In this document: piece by piece, positions 1 to 9,500 of the stretch
Layout of the letters: each line of letters begins with the position of its first letter
How positions within the stretch are numbered: the stretch's first letter is position 1
NCBI RefSeq assembly: GCF_030687295.1
Contig: NZ_CP117425.1
Span: 5,460,001 to 5,524,000 of the forward strand
DNA length: 64,000 nt
From: Pseudomonas beijingensis
GTDB lineage: Bacteria; Pseudomonadota; Gammaproteobacteria; Pseudomonadales; Pseudomonadaceae
Direction: 5' to 3'
Position numbers and translations under genes: made by a program
Notes under the pieces: generated by a model
Seen by the model: the letters and a program-made list of their open reading frames with translations, nothing else
Told to the model about the DNA's origin: nothing
Databases searched by the model: none

Positions 1-1
1 G

Positions 2-1588
2 AGCGCTGAGGCCTCAAGCCCACGCGTCAAACAGACGCAGCGCCTGCTGCGCCTCTATCACCTGTACCGCCTGAGTATCGGCATCACCCTGGTGCTGCTG
101 ATCTCCAGCAACATGGACAACCGCCTGCTGGAGTTCGCCAACGACCACCTGCTGCGCAGCGGTAGCTGGTTGTACCTGGTACTGAACATCCTGCTGGTGG
201 TGTTCCTTGAGAACACCCGACGCCCTGCCCGACTGTTCGGCCTGGCCCTCACCGACGTGCTCTTGCTTTCATGGCTGTTTTTCGCAGCCGGCGGTGTGCC
301 CAGTGCCATCGGCAACCTGATCATCGTCTCGGTGGCCATCGGTAACACGCTGTTGCGCGGCAGGATCGGCCTGTTGATCGCGGCCGTCGCCACCCTCGGC
401 ATCGTCGGTTCGAGTTTTTTTCTTGGCTTGAGCGACTCGAACCGTCCCAGCAGCTATTTGCAGGCCGGTACCCTCGGGGCGCTGTGTTTTGCCGCCGCGC
501 TGCTGGTGCAAGGCCTGACCCGACGCTTGGAAGCCAGCGAAACCCTGGCCGAGCAACGGGCCAGCGAAGTGGTCGGCCTGGAAGCGCTCAACGCCCTGAT
601 CCTGCAACGCATGCGCACCGGCATCCTGGTGCTCGACCGTGAGCGTCGGGTCCAGTTGGCCAACGAAAGCGCATTGAATCTGCTGGGCATGCACGATCTG
701 GTCGGCCAGCAGCTCGACGATTACTCCACTGCCCTGGTCGAACGCCTGCAATTATGGCGAAACAACCCCAGCCTGCGCCCGTCCAGCCTGACCGTTACGG
801 GCACGGGCCTGGCCCTGCAACCGAGCTTCATCGCCCTGGGCCATAACGACCAGCATCAAATCCTGGTGTTCCTCGAAGACCTGGCCCAGGTTGCCCAGCA
901 TGCCCAGCAGCTCAAGCTCGCCTCCCTGGGGCGCCTGACCGCCGGTATCGCTCATGAAATCCGCAACCCCTTGGGCGCCATCAGCCACGCGGCGCAATTG
1001 CTGCGCGAATCAGAGGAACTGAACGACGCGGATCGGCGTCTGACGCAGATTATTCAAGATCACTCCCAACGAATGAATCGCGTCATTGAAAACGTTCTGC
1101 AGCTGTCTCGTCGCCAGCAAACCACACCCCAGCGTCTCGACCTGCGTACCTGGCTCGACCAATTCGTCCGGCAGGCCCGCGAAAGCATGGCCGAACACCA
1201 GCGCTTGCACCTGAGCATCGACCCGGGGGACTACACCACGCTGATGGACCCCGACCAGCTCACCCAGGTACTCGACAACCTGCTGCGCAACGCCTGGCGC
1301 CACAGCGCAATGGCCCATGAGCAGGCCGAGGCCTGGTTGAAACTGTTCATCGCCCCCCACAGCCAGCTGTCGACCTTGGACATCATCGACAACGGCCCCG
1401 GTGTAACGCCCGAGCAGCAGGCGCATTTGTTCGAACCTTTCTTCACCACCAGCAGCCAGGGCACCGGCCTTGGGCTCTATCTGTCCCGTGAGCTGTGCGA
1501 AAGCAACCAGGCCCGCCTAGACTTCAAACCACGCCAAGGCGGCGGTTGCTTTCGCATCACCTTTGCTCACGGACGGAAACAGATTTGA
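2..1588 (+). CDS. pilS: PilS, sensor histidine kinase of the type IV pilus regulon (5' end outside window)
   Basis: Inner-membrane sensor kinase that phosphorylates PilR to control pilin transcription. The frame is already open at base 2, so the start codon lies upstream of the window. The visible N-terminal third is a run of hydrophobic segments (membrane part), followed by a PAS-like cytoplasmic region. The H-box AGIAHEIRNPLGA has its phospho-acceptor His codon at 952-954. A C-terminal ATPase domain follows, with an N-box-like stretch (QVLDNLLRNAWRH), DNGPG, and a GTGLGLYLS G2 box. The stop overlaps the pilR TTG start (TTGA), so the two are translationally coupled. Identity rests on this architecture and on the adjacent pilR; confident. 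Confidence 0.95.
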   Translation, partial: SAEASSPRVKQTQRLLRLYHLYRLSIGITLVLLISSNMDNRLLEFANDHLLRSGSWLYLVLNILLVVFLENTRRPARLFGLALTDVLLLSWLFFAAGGVPSAIGNLIIVSVAIGNTLLRGRIGLLIAAVATLGIVGSSFFLGLSDSNRPSSYLQAGTLGALCFAAALLVQGLTRRLEASETLAEQRASEVVGLEALNALILQRMRTGILVLDRERRVQLANESALNLLGMHDLVGQQLDDYSTALVERLQLWRNNPSLRPSSLTVTGTGLALQPSFIALGHNDQHQILVFLEDLAQVAQHAQQLKLASLGRLTAGIAHEIRNPLGAISHAAQLLRESEELNDADRRLTQIIQDHSQRMNRVIENVLQLSRRQQTTPQRLDLRTWLDQFVRQARESMAEHQRLHLSIDPGDYTTLMDPDQLTQVLDNLLRNAWRHSAMAHEQAEAWLKLFIAPHSQLSTLDIIDNGPGVTPEQQAHLFEPFFTTSSQGTGLGLYLSRELCESNQARLDFKPRQGGGCFRITFAHGRKQI

Positions 1589-2931
1589 ACAATCGCTCAC
1601 GGCAACGAATCCTGATCGTCGATGACGAACCGGACATCCGCGAACTCCTGGACATCACCCTGGGCCGGATGAAACTCGACACCCGCAGCGCCAAGAACCT
1701 TGCCGAGGCCCAAGCCCTGCTGGCGGGAGATGCCTTCGACCTGTGCCTGACCGACATGCGCCTGCCCGATGGTACTGGCTTGGAACTGGTGCAGCACATC
1801 CAGCAACGTTATCCACAACTGCCCGTGGCGATGATCACCGCCTACGGCAGCCTGGAAACCGCCATCGACGCCCTCAAGGCCGGCGCTTTCGATTTCCTGA
1901 CCAAGCCGGTCGACCTGGGGCGGCTGCGGGAACTGGTCACCAGCGCCCTGCGCCTGCCAGCCGTCGCCACACCGACCAGCACCATCGAGCGATGCCTTCT
2001 GGGCGACTCGCCGCCGATGCGCAGCGTGCGCAAACAGATCGAAAAACTCGCCCGCAGCCAGGCGCCGGTGTACATCAGTGGGGAGTCGGGTTGCGGCAAG
2101 GAACTGGTCGCCCGGCTGATCCACGAACAAGGCCCCCGTGCCAACCAGGGCTTTGTGCCGGTCAACTGTGGGGCGATTCCCACGGAACTGATGGAAAGCG
2201 AGTTCTTTGGCCATCGCAAAGGCAGCTTCAGCGGCGCCATCGAAGACAAGCCCGGACTGTTCCAGGCCGCCCATGGCGGGACTCTGTTCCTTGATGAAGT
2301 GGCCGACCTGCCTCTGGCGATGCAGGTCAAGCTGTTGCGAGCCATCCAGGAAAAAGCCGTGCGTGCCGTGGGCGGCCAGCAGGAAGAAGTGGTGGATGTA
2401 CGCATCCTCTGCGCCACCCATAAGGATCTGGACGCCGAAGTCGCCGCCGGGCGCTTTCGCCAGGATCTATATTACCGGCTGAACGTCATCGAACTGCGCG
2501 TGCCGCCCTTGCGCGAACGCCGCGAAGACATCGAACCGCTGGCCAATCACATGCTCCAGCGCTTGGCGGCCAACACCGGCAGCCCCGCAGTAAAACTCCA
2601 TCCCCAGGCCCTGGCCGCGCTGCAAAACTACCGCTTCCCGGGCAATGTGCGGGAGCTGGAGAACATGCTCGAACGGGCCTACACCCTGTGCGAACAACAA
2701 CTGATCGAAGCCGACGACCTGCGCCTGGCCGAAGGCAATAATGCCGGCGAGGCGGGCAAACCCGATTTGATGCAGGTCGACAATCTGGAGGACTACCTGG
2801 AAGACGTCGAGCGTAAGCTGATCCTTCAAGCACTGGAGGAAACCCGCTGGAACCGTACGGCGGCGGCGCAGCGGTTGAAGTTGTCGTTTCGGTCGATGCG
2901 GTATCGGTTGAAGAAACTTGGGCTGGATTGA
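1585..2931 (+). CDS. pilR: PilR, sigma-54-dependent response regulator of type IV pilus genes
   Basis: NtrC-type activator, 448 aa from the chosen start (P. aeruginosa PilR is about 445 aa). The receiver domain starts ILIVDDEPDIRELL, with phospho-acceptor Asp57 in LTDMRLPDG and the conserved Lys in TKPVDLG. The AAA+ domain has Walker A GESGCGKE (residues 166-173) and the sigma-54 contact loop as GSFSGA (213-218), a variant of GAFTGA. The C-terminus is a Fis-type helix-turn-helix (WNRTAAAQRLKLSFRSMRYRLKKLGL). The TTG at 1585 was preferred because it couples to the pilS stop and puts the receiver domain at the normal distance; the frame is open upstream, so a longer product cannot be excluded. 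Confidence 0.93.
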   Translation: MNNRSRQRILIVDDEPDIRELLDITLGRMKLDTRSAKNLAEAQALLAGDAFDLCLTDMRLPDGTGLELVQHIQQRYPQLPVAMITAYGSLETAIDALKAGAFDFLTKPVDLGRLRELVTSALRLPAVATPTSTIERCLLGDSPPMRSVRKQIEKLARSQAPVYISGESGCGKELVARLIHEQGPRANQGFVPVNCGAIPTELMESEFFGHRKGSFSGAIEDKPGLFQAAHGGTLFLDEVADLPLAMQVKLLRAIQEKAVRAVGGQQEEVVDVRILCATHKDLDAEVAAGRFRQDLYYRLNVIELRVPPLRERREDIEPLANHMLQRLAANTGSPAVKLHPQALAALQNYRFPGNVRELENMLERAYTLCEQQLIEADDLRLAEGNNAGEAGKPDLMQVDNLEDYLEDVERKLILQALEETRWNRTAAAQRLKLSFRSMRYRLKKLGLD

Positions 2932-2960
2932 GCCACGGTTTTGAAGCCCACGTTTGCCTC

Positions 2961-3075
2961 TGTGGCGAGGGGATTTATCCCCGTTGGGCTGCGAAGCAGC
3001 CCCAAAAGCAGCGACTCAATCAACCTGACACTCCGAGATCTCAGGTCCCAGCGGGAGCAAGCTCCCTCGCCACAG
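2961..3075. repeat. REP pair (GTGGCGAGGG type) downstream of pilR
   Basis: A CTGTGGCGAGGGGATTTATC-type element at 2960 faces an inverted element ending CTCCCTCGCCACAG at 3075. They sit between the convergent pilR and DUF6124 gene ends, the usual position for REPs. Confidence 0.85.
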
Positions 3076-3106
3076 GTTCGGCGTTCACCCTCTGTAACGC
3101 CGTTCT

Positions 3107-3472
3107 CTAGCCCTCCGGCACAGGTACCCGCTCGTCCAGCACACGATTGGCCAATAACTCACTCAGCTCAATCAACTGCTGTACCCCCAAGGCGATATGT
3201 CGCCGCGAGCCTTCAAGTTCGAAGGCCAGGTCGCTGATCGTTGCGTTGGCAGAGGCCAGGGTTTCGCTGAGGTTGGTGAGGAGGCATTCGGTGTCGATGC
3301 CGGCCACGACAGTGAATAGCTGGGTTGAGGCGGGTTTCTTTTTGGTTTCGGGCTTTGGGCCGAGGTAATAGTCGAGGGCGCGTTTGGCGGCTTCATCGAG
3401 CTTTTGGTGATCAGGATCGACGTGGGTTGACGAGGAACCTGTTTCTGGGGGGTTGGGTGTATCTTTAATCAT
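3107..3472 (-). CDS. DUF6124 family protein (function unknown)
   Basis: Small cytoplasmic protein, 121 aa from the ATG at 3472. It begins MIKDTPNPPE, then has DHQKLDEAAKRALDYYLGP, a conserved middle (VVAGIDTECLLTNLSETLASANATISDLAFELEG), and RHIALGVQQLIELSELLANRVLD near the end. I recognise this as the Pseudomonas family annotated DUF6124 (related in style to DUF3077), which has no known biochemical role. The open frame continues upstream of 3472, but that part reads through the structured leader and lacks family similarity. A GGAG ribosome-binding site lies just upstream of the ATG and is part of a hairpin (separate entry). Confidence 0.8.
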   Translation of the reverse strand: MIKDTPNPPETGSSSTHVDPDHQKLDEAAKRALDYYLGPKPETKKKPASTQLFTVVAGIDTECLLTNLSETLASANATISDLAFELEGSRRHIALGVQQLIELSELLANRVLDERVPVPEG

Positions 3473-3600
3473 TGTGCATCTCCAAGTTTTTGGAGCTGTC
3501 ACCGATCGCCGCGACGCGATTGGAGGTGGCAGCTGTACGCAGGTTCGCGGACCGAACTTGGAGCTTCGGCATACCCGAAGGTATCCCACGCACAGCCAAC
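3473..3600 (-). promoter_or_regulatory. Structured leader of the DUF6124 gene with sequestered Shine-Dalgarno
   Basis: On the minus strand the ribosome-binding site lies in CTTGGAG immediately upstream of the ATG. It can pair with an adjacent CTCCAA (plus-strand coordinates 3480-3495, loop of four). A second CTCCAA (3520-3525) and a third, longer CTCCAAGTT (3555-3563) lie upstream; the third is perfectly complementary over nine bases to AACTTGGAG at the Shine-Dalgarno. Further hairpins are ATACC-TTCG-GGTAT (about 3569-3583) and GTTCG...CGAAC (about 3543-3557). The arrangement suggests a translational switch; no ligand or trans-acting partner can be inferred. From 3601 to 3816 I see no gene. 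Confidence 0.45.
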
Positions 3601-3816
3601 CATGACACAACGACAAATACCGAAGCACCGTCGTCGGCTGGAATTATGCACCAAGTTAACGGGCCGCGACGCCCGGACGCTGAATTGGCAGCGACGGGAA
3701 AAGGTTAGCCAGAGTTCTTCCCACCCGGCAACCGCCAGAACTCGTCGGAAAATTCGGCTCGAATCAGGAATCTTGTCCGACCATTCCCACAAAGGCTGGT
3801 TGGATGTGAGGGCAGT

Positions 3817-4120
3817 GTGTATATCCGTTTCTGCGGTAACGGCTGCTTAGGGTTCCGCCCTGACGGCGGGTCACTTTCGAAAAGCGCGAAAGTAACCAAA
3901 GCGCTCATGCCCCACCACTTGGCACCTCGCTTAGGCTCGGTGTGCCCTCACTCCGGCATTGCTCCGTGGGCCCGCCGCGAAGGGCCATCCATGGCCCAGC
4001 GCGGCTATCCCGGCATCCATGCCGGGATGCCCACTCCACAATGCCTGCGTTCGGCCAGCGTGGTTAACGGGGCGCCGAGATCAACGTCCACCGCGAGGCG
4101 GCCTAACAGCCGACCTGGTT
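3817..4120 (+). repeat. Left arm of a ~305-bp inverted repeat
   Basis: This stretch matches the reverse complement of 4541-4846 at about nine bases in ten by eye, including GGGTCACTTTCGAAAAGCGC, GGGCCATCCATGGCCCAGCG and GTGGTTAACGGGGCGCC. Internal palindromes include CACTTTCG/CGAAAGT and CCGGCATCCATGCCGG. I recall this as a dispersed intergenic sequence of fluorescent pseudomonads. The short open frames in it look spurious. Confidence 0.85.
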
Positions 4121-4141
4121 CTTGGTGGGACCGCGTTTTTC

Positions 4142-4502
4142 CTGTGGGATCGAGCCTGCTCGCGATGGGGCCTGTCAGCCCAACATTCATGTGACTGGAC
4201 CACCGCTATCGCGAGCAAGCTCGCTCCCACACGGGCTCGGTGGCGATCTGCAGATTTGCGGCCACTGCAAATCCCTGTGGGAGCGAGCTTGCTCGCGATA
4301 GCAGTGGGTCAGCTTGCATCAGCGTTGGATGTACCGCCGTCTTCGCGAGCAAGCCCCGCTCCCACACTGGGTCGGTGACGATCTACAGATTTTCGGCCAC
4401 TGCAAATTCCTGTGGGAGCAAAGCTTGCTCGCGATGGCGGTGGATCAGCTGCATCAGCCTTGGACGTGCCGCCGTCTTCGCGAGCAAGCTTTGCTCCCAC
4501 AG
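4142..4502. repeat. Cluster of six alternating REP elements inside the inverted repeat
   Basis: Six REP palindromes (GTGGGAGC...GCTCGCGA) alternate in orientation at about 4142-4168, 4208-4232, 4275-4300, 4341-4366, 4411-4438 and 4476-4502, forming three head-to-head pairs (BIME-like). Spacer lengths are similar and the spacers share GCAAAT(T)CC(C)TGTGGGA and GGTCAGCTTGCATCAG-like segments, so the pairs probably arose by duplication. The cluster occupies nearly the whole loop between the arms. Confidence 0.9.
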
Positions 4503-4540
4503 GTCCTGCTCAAACAGATCTGATGGGTGTACGACCAGGA

Positions 4541-4846
4541 GAACCAGGTCGGCTATTAGGCCGCCTCGGGGCGGACGTTGATCTCGGGCGCCCCGTTAAC
4601 CACGATGGCCGAACGAAGGCATTGCGCAGTGGGCACCTCGGCATGGATGCCGAGGTAGCCGCGCTGGGCCATGGATGGCCCTTCGCGGCGGCCCACGGAG
4701 CAATGCCTTCGTTCGGGCATGCCGAGCCTAGGCGAGGCACCGAGTGGTGGGGCAGGAGCGCTTTGGTTACTTTCGCGCTTTTCGAAAGTGACCCGCCGTA
4801 AGGGCGGAACCCTAAGTGGCCGTTACCGCAGAAACGGATATGTACA
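4541..4846 (-). repeat. Right arm of the ~305-bp inverted repeat
   Basis: Inverted partner of 3817-4120. The ends match: GTGTA(CA)TATCCGTTTCTGC at the outer boundary and GCCGACCTGGTTCT at the inner one. Differences are scattered substitutions and short indels, for example CTCACTCCGG against CCGAACGAAG, so the arms are diverged copies. Confidence 0.85.
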
Positions 4847-4879
4847 CGATCAACAATTCTGGCCGACCATCAGGCCGCC

Positions 4880-4904
4880 ATCGCGAGCAAGCTCGCTCCC
4901 ACAG
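4880..4904 (-). repeat. Single REP element upstream of the thiO 3' end
   Basis: One TCGCGAGCAAGCTCGCTCCC element just outside the right inverted-repeat arm. It has no inverted partner within 100 bases. Confidence 0.8.
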
Positions 4905-4957
4905 TTGGATCTCCCCACAGTTGAATCTGAGCACAAGAACTGTATCAAAACCGAACC

Positions 4958-6058
4958 TTACAACCGCCCAGCCGGCGCATACGGCACAGGATCAATCACC
5001 GGCTCACGCCCCAACATCAGATCCGTAAACAACTGACACGACGCCGGCGCCAACACCAGCCCATTGCGATAATGCCCACAGTTCAACCACAACCCCGCAA
5101 CTCCCGGCACCTCGCCAATATAGGGAATACCTTCAGGCGACCCGGGCCGCAACCCAGCCCAATGCCCCACCACCTCAGCCCCCGCCAATGCCGGAATCAG
5201 CTGCTGCGCCGAAGCCTTCAGGCTCTCCAACGCAACTTGCGTCGGGGTCTTGTCGAAACCTTCGCGCTCCAGCGTACTGCCAACCAGAATATGCCCATCA
5301 CGACGCGGGATCGCATAGCGCCCCTTGGCCAGGACCATGCTCGACAGGAAATCCGACGCGCACTTGTACAGAATCATCTGCCCCTTGACCGGCTCGACCG
5401 GCAACTTCAGCCCCAGCGTCTTGAGCAACTCACCACTCCAGGCCCCCGCCGCCAGCACCACTTGATCGCCACGAAGCGGCCCGACAGAGCTGTCCACCCC
5501 CACGACACGCCCGCCATCACGGATGAACCCGCTGACCTCGCAATGCTCATGAAGCGTGACATTAGGCAGCGCCAGCAACGCAGCCTTGAGCGACTTCACC
5601 AACCGCGGATGACGCACGTTGGCCACGTCAGCCATATAAATCGCCCGGGAAAAACCCGAGCCCAGCACCGGCACCGCATCGTGGACCGCCGAGATATCCA
5701 CAGCCCGCAGCGGGCGCCCTTCCCGCTGGGCCCAGGCCAGCGCTTCGTCCTGATCGTCCAGGTCCAGCCAATACAGCCCGGTCACGTGCACCTGCGGATC
5801 GATCCCGGTGGCGGCGAACAATCGCTCGCCCAGCTGAGGATAAAAATCCTGCGACCAATGGGCCAGCGCCGTGACCGCCGGGCTATAGCGCCAGGGGTAC
5901 AACGGCGAAACGATACCGCCGCCGGCCCAGGACGATTCCTGGCCGACATTGGAGCGATCCAGCAGCACCACACGTTGCCCTGCGGACGCCAGATTGAACG
6001 CCGTCAGCAGGCCGATGACTCCGCCACCGACGATCACCACTTGCTGTTGCCTGGTCAT
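4958..6058 (-). CDS. thiO: ThiO, FAD-dependent glycine oxidase
   Basis: Flavoenzyme of the DAAO family that oxidises glycine to iminoacetate for the thiazole half of thiamine; cytoplasmic. The 366 aa match the family length. The N-terminal Rossmann motif is VVIVGGGVIGLLTAFNLASA, followed by the FAD acidic position in VVLLDRS and SSWAGGGIVSPLYPW. The C-terminal GHWAGLRPGSPEGIPYIGEV and NCGHYRNGLVLAPAS are typical of ThiO/DadA-like oxidases. In P. aeruginosa the equivalent gene is also next to pilR and the minor pilins. No thiamine riboswitch is evident upstream, where only the pilE 3' end lies close (57 bases). Confidence 0.92.
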   Translation of the reverse strand: MTRQQQVVIVGGGVIGLLTAFNLASAGQRVVLLDRSNVGQESSWAGGGIVSPLYPWRYSPAVTALAHWSQDFYPQLGERLFAATGIDPQVHVTGLYWLDLDDQDEALAWAQREGRPLRAVDISAVHDAVPVLGSGFSRAIYMADVANVRHPRLVKSLKAALLALPNVTLHEHCEVSGFIRDGGRVVGVDSSVGPLRGDQVVLAAGAWSGELLKTLGLKLPVEPVKGQMILYKCASDFLSSMVLAKGRYAIPRRDGHILVGSTLEREGFDKTPTQVALESLKASAQQLIPALAGAEVVGHWAGLRPGSPEGIPYIGEVPGVAGLWLNCGHYRNGLVLAPASCQLFTDLMLGREPVIDPVPYAPAGRL

Positions 6059-6115
6059 GTTCTGATTCGACTCACTAAAACAACGGGCGCAAAAGCGCGC
6101 CCGGATAAAAGAAAC

Positions 6116-6517
6116 TCAGCGCCCCCAACAATCCTTGGCGGTCACCCCGGCGGCGGCGTTCTCGATGCTTCGTACCCCGGTATTGGTGATTTTGAAGTCA
6201 CCGCATTTGTCCGTCGCCATGGACGATCCACTCCTGCGTACAGCGGTCAGGATGAAGCTCTGGTCCGTTGGTACCAGGTTAATGGTGTAGAAATCGTTGC
6301 CGCTGCTCAAGCCAGTCGCATCGGTGTAGCGGTTGTTCTTCGAGTAGTAGCGCTCGAGAATTTGCGCCTGCTCGGATAAGAGCCCGGCAATTTCAGCGCG
6401 CCGGCCTTTCTTCATGTATTCGGTCAGGCTCGGATAGCCGACGGTGATCACGATACCGATGATCGCGATCACGATCATGATTTCGATCAAGGTGAAACCC
6501 CGGTTGGATCTTCGCAT
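6116..6517 (-). CDS. pilE: PilE, type IV minor pilin
   Basis: Type IV prepilin-like protein, 133 aa. The type III leader MRRSNRG is followed by the prepilin peptidase site G/FTLIE and a hydrophobic helix (IMIVIAIIGIVITVGYPSLTEYMKKG). Two cysteines near the C-terminus (KCGDFKI and KDCWGR) can form the D-region disulfide. It is last in the fimU-pilV-pilW-pilX-pilY1-pilE operon. A GAGGG ribosome-binding site precedes the ATG. Nothing resembling pilY2 lies between pilY1 and pilE, which are nine bases apart. Confidence 0.93.
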   Translation of the reverse strand: MRRSNRGFTLIEIMIVIAIIGIVITVGYPSLTEYMKKGRRAEIAGLLSEQAQILERYYSKNNRYTDATGLSSGNDFYTINLVPTDQSFILTAVRRSGSSMATDKCGDFKITNTGVRSIENAAAGVTAKDCWGR

Positions 6518-6526
6518 GCGTTGCCC

Positions 6527-9500
6527 TCATTGTATTTGCCGCCACATGATACGGCGGCTGCCGCCGACGGTTTTGCCCAGCAGGTCGGTGATACCGCCAC
6601 CGGAATCGTTCACGATCATGTTGGTGGCGCCGTTGGCGTTGACGACGGCGCTCAGGGTCGGGATGCCGCCCGTGAACACCACGCCGGCGGAAATCGTGTC
6701 GAGACTGGTGAGCGAACCATCGTTATTGGTATCGAGTACCGCATAGTTGAGCATCTTACCGCTGAACGCATCCAACTCGATCAGTTTGCCGGTACCGAAG
6801 CTGGCGCAAGGGTCGGTGGTGTCCACGGCGGCCGTGGTAAAGATCACGCGGCCGAGCACCAGGTTGGCCGGGTTGATGACCCGCTCCCCGGTCAACGCAT
6901 TGTTGTACACCAAAGGCAGGTACCAGCCATTCCTCGCAGGATATGTAACGTCGGTCTGGCTGGTGGTCACGAATTGCCCGGTGCTGCCTGAAAACACCCC
7001 CGTGATCGACTGGGCCTGCAGGCTCGACACAGTGATTTGCCCCCCGCCACCCGTGGCGTCCCAGATCGAATAGAACGCTTGCAGATCCTTGTTGAGCTTG
7101 TCGGCCGCTTCGTTGAACTTGCCGGTACCGAAAAACACTTGGGTGCCGCCCTGGGGGTTGTCTGCCAGCAGAGGCTGCACGGTGATCGGCTGGGTCGCGC
7201 CGCCGGGGGCGGTGAACAATGGCTGGCCGGCGAACGCCAGGCCCCATGTGGTGGGCGAGGTGCCGCTGAGGTCGAATTTCCACATCCGCCCCTTCAAGTC
7301 GCCACCGTACGCGGCCTGCACCACATTCTGGGAGTTGACCCGCAGCTTGACCGACGACAGGCCGTTATCGGTCTCACTGCTGTTGATGACGATTTTGCGG
7401 ATCAGCGAACCGTCACGGATATCCACCACGTACAACGCCGCCACGCCGCTGTTGCTGCCATAGCCGTTGGCGATGAACGCCGCCCAGCGACCGTCCGCCA
7501 GGCGCGCGACTTCAGGGCGTGCGTAGGCGTAGCCCAGGTCATTGAAGGCATTGGCCGTGCTGGCAACGGTTGGCGCGCGGATTTCCCACAGCGCCCGAAA
7601 CGCATTGCCCGCCGCCCGCATCGAACAGCTGCACCGCGAAGAACGTTTTGCCCCCGGCCCCCGTGCCGCCCAGGGCCACGGTCTTCCAGGCGCTGCCCGA
7701 TTGCACATCGAACACGCCGACCTGCCCATCCACCAAAAACTTGTGGCTCACGCCATTGATGTAATTGGTGTCGGCAATGTCCTGCAGCGAGGGCAGCACG
7801 CTCGAAGGCATGTAGGCATAACGCCGTGTGCCGTTTGCACTGTTGATGACACTGAAAAACCCATCGTTGCCATTCACCACCAGGCTGGTGCTCATGTTCG
7901 TCGCCTTGGTCGTCAGATAGGTGCTGTAGCTGGTGTCGTTGAGCAGGTCCGCAGCGGTCTGGTCGTTGGGCGATGCCAGCACCAGCGGCGAATTAATGAT
8001 GTCCCCCAGCAGCGCGCTGCGCGCCTTCAGGCCGGTTTTTGTTGACGCCCTTGCTCCACTCCACCAGATCATTGCCGGTGATCCCCGTGGGCAGGTTCTG
8101 GCTGAGGCTGGTTTGCTGGGCCGGCGAAAAATTGCCATAGGCCAGGGTCACCGGCACATTCGTCGCAGTGTTCCAGGACTGATAGATCGGCGGCGTGGCG
8201 CCGGGCACGATGGCGGTGTCGGTGGTCCACTGCACCGCTGCCGTGTTGACCGTGCCCGCCGTGGTGAAACCGAACGCCCGGATGGTGCCGCGCCAGTCCT
8301 TGGGGTCATACGTGGTTTGGTAGTAGCTTGAGGTACTCGACAACGTGGCGGCGTTGGTGGTGCCACCGCCCCCGGAGCCGGCCTTGGAGGTGATGTCGCT
8401 CAAGGCGGATGACAGGGCCGAGTTCAGGCCCTCGCTGTCGCTCGCCGGATAATACTTGCCCGCACCGTAGCGGGCGGCGTCGGACAACATCTGGTTGGTG
8501 ACGGCAAAACCCACAGTGTAGGTATTGAGGTATTGCCGGGGAAAATCCGTGGCGTTCCAGCTCTTGCCCGTGGCGTCGGTGCCGGTGGAACGCATGTCGA
8601 CGTCGAAGGCGAACTTGGCGATGTCGTCCAGGTAAAGCGTATCGCCCTCGGCGTCGCCGCTGAGATTGTTGCCATCGTTGCTGCTGATACCATCCCAGTT
8701 CGGCAACCGGGCCAAGCCCAGCGGGTCGTTGCGGGGAAACGTTCGGTCAAAGGTGGGCAAGCCGTCGGTGATGACCACGCCGAAGTTTTTCTGGCAACGG
8801 TACTGGATCGGGCTGGTATAGGTCGCCGGTGTTCCATTGTAGTAAGGCGCCATGCCCCTGAAATAGCGGGTGACCTCGTAATAGCTCTCGGCCAATGGTG
8901 TATTCGCGACGGCGCCCAAACCATTGATGGCGTTGAGCAGGGCACTGTAGTTGCTGTTGGCCTGGGTTTGGGTCACGCTGCCGGTGACCGGTGACAGGTC
9001 GCTGATGGCGCGAGCGATGTAGCCCCCGGGGCCAGAGTTGCTGAAATTAGGTGGATTGAACGTGGCGAGCCCAATACGCAGGGCGCGGTTATTGGCGACC
9101 AGGTCGTTGGAGACATCCCGTGCCACGTTGATGCGATAGTCGGTGGGGATTGAACCGGTGGTGAAGTCCCGGCTCGAGCCGTTGGCCAAGGTCACCAGAT
9201 ATGCCAGGTACCTACCGGTGTAACGGGTATCACCATTCCCTACAGGGTCCGGCAGCCGCAGACAGATCCGGCCAAGGCTGGGACGATAGAAACCGTACCA
9301 GCCAGACGAGCAGCCGCCACGCAACAGGCCCAACAACAGGATGTTCGAATCGTCCAGGTCCAGCTCATACCTATCGTTGCAGTTGTTACTGGCGTTGCAG
9401 GCATAAGTGCGCGTTTGCGTTGCCGTCGGATCAAACCCCGCCGCCCAGATGATGTTGTTCATACTCCCCGAATCATCGATCAGCAACATCACGTTCGGCG

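Noticed and set aside
3499..4581. Several 60-140-codon open frames within the inverted repeat and REP cluster
   Set aside because: They translate repeat sequence (for example REANK-like and [12 protein letters not shown] peptides) in both orientations and have no ribosome-binding sites.
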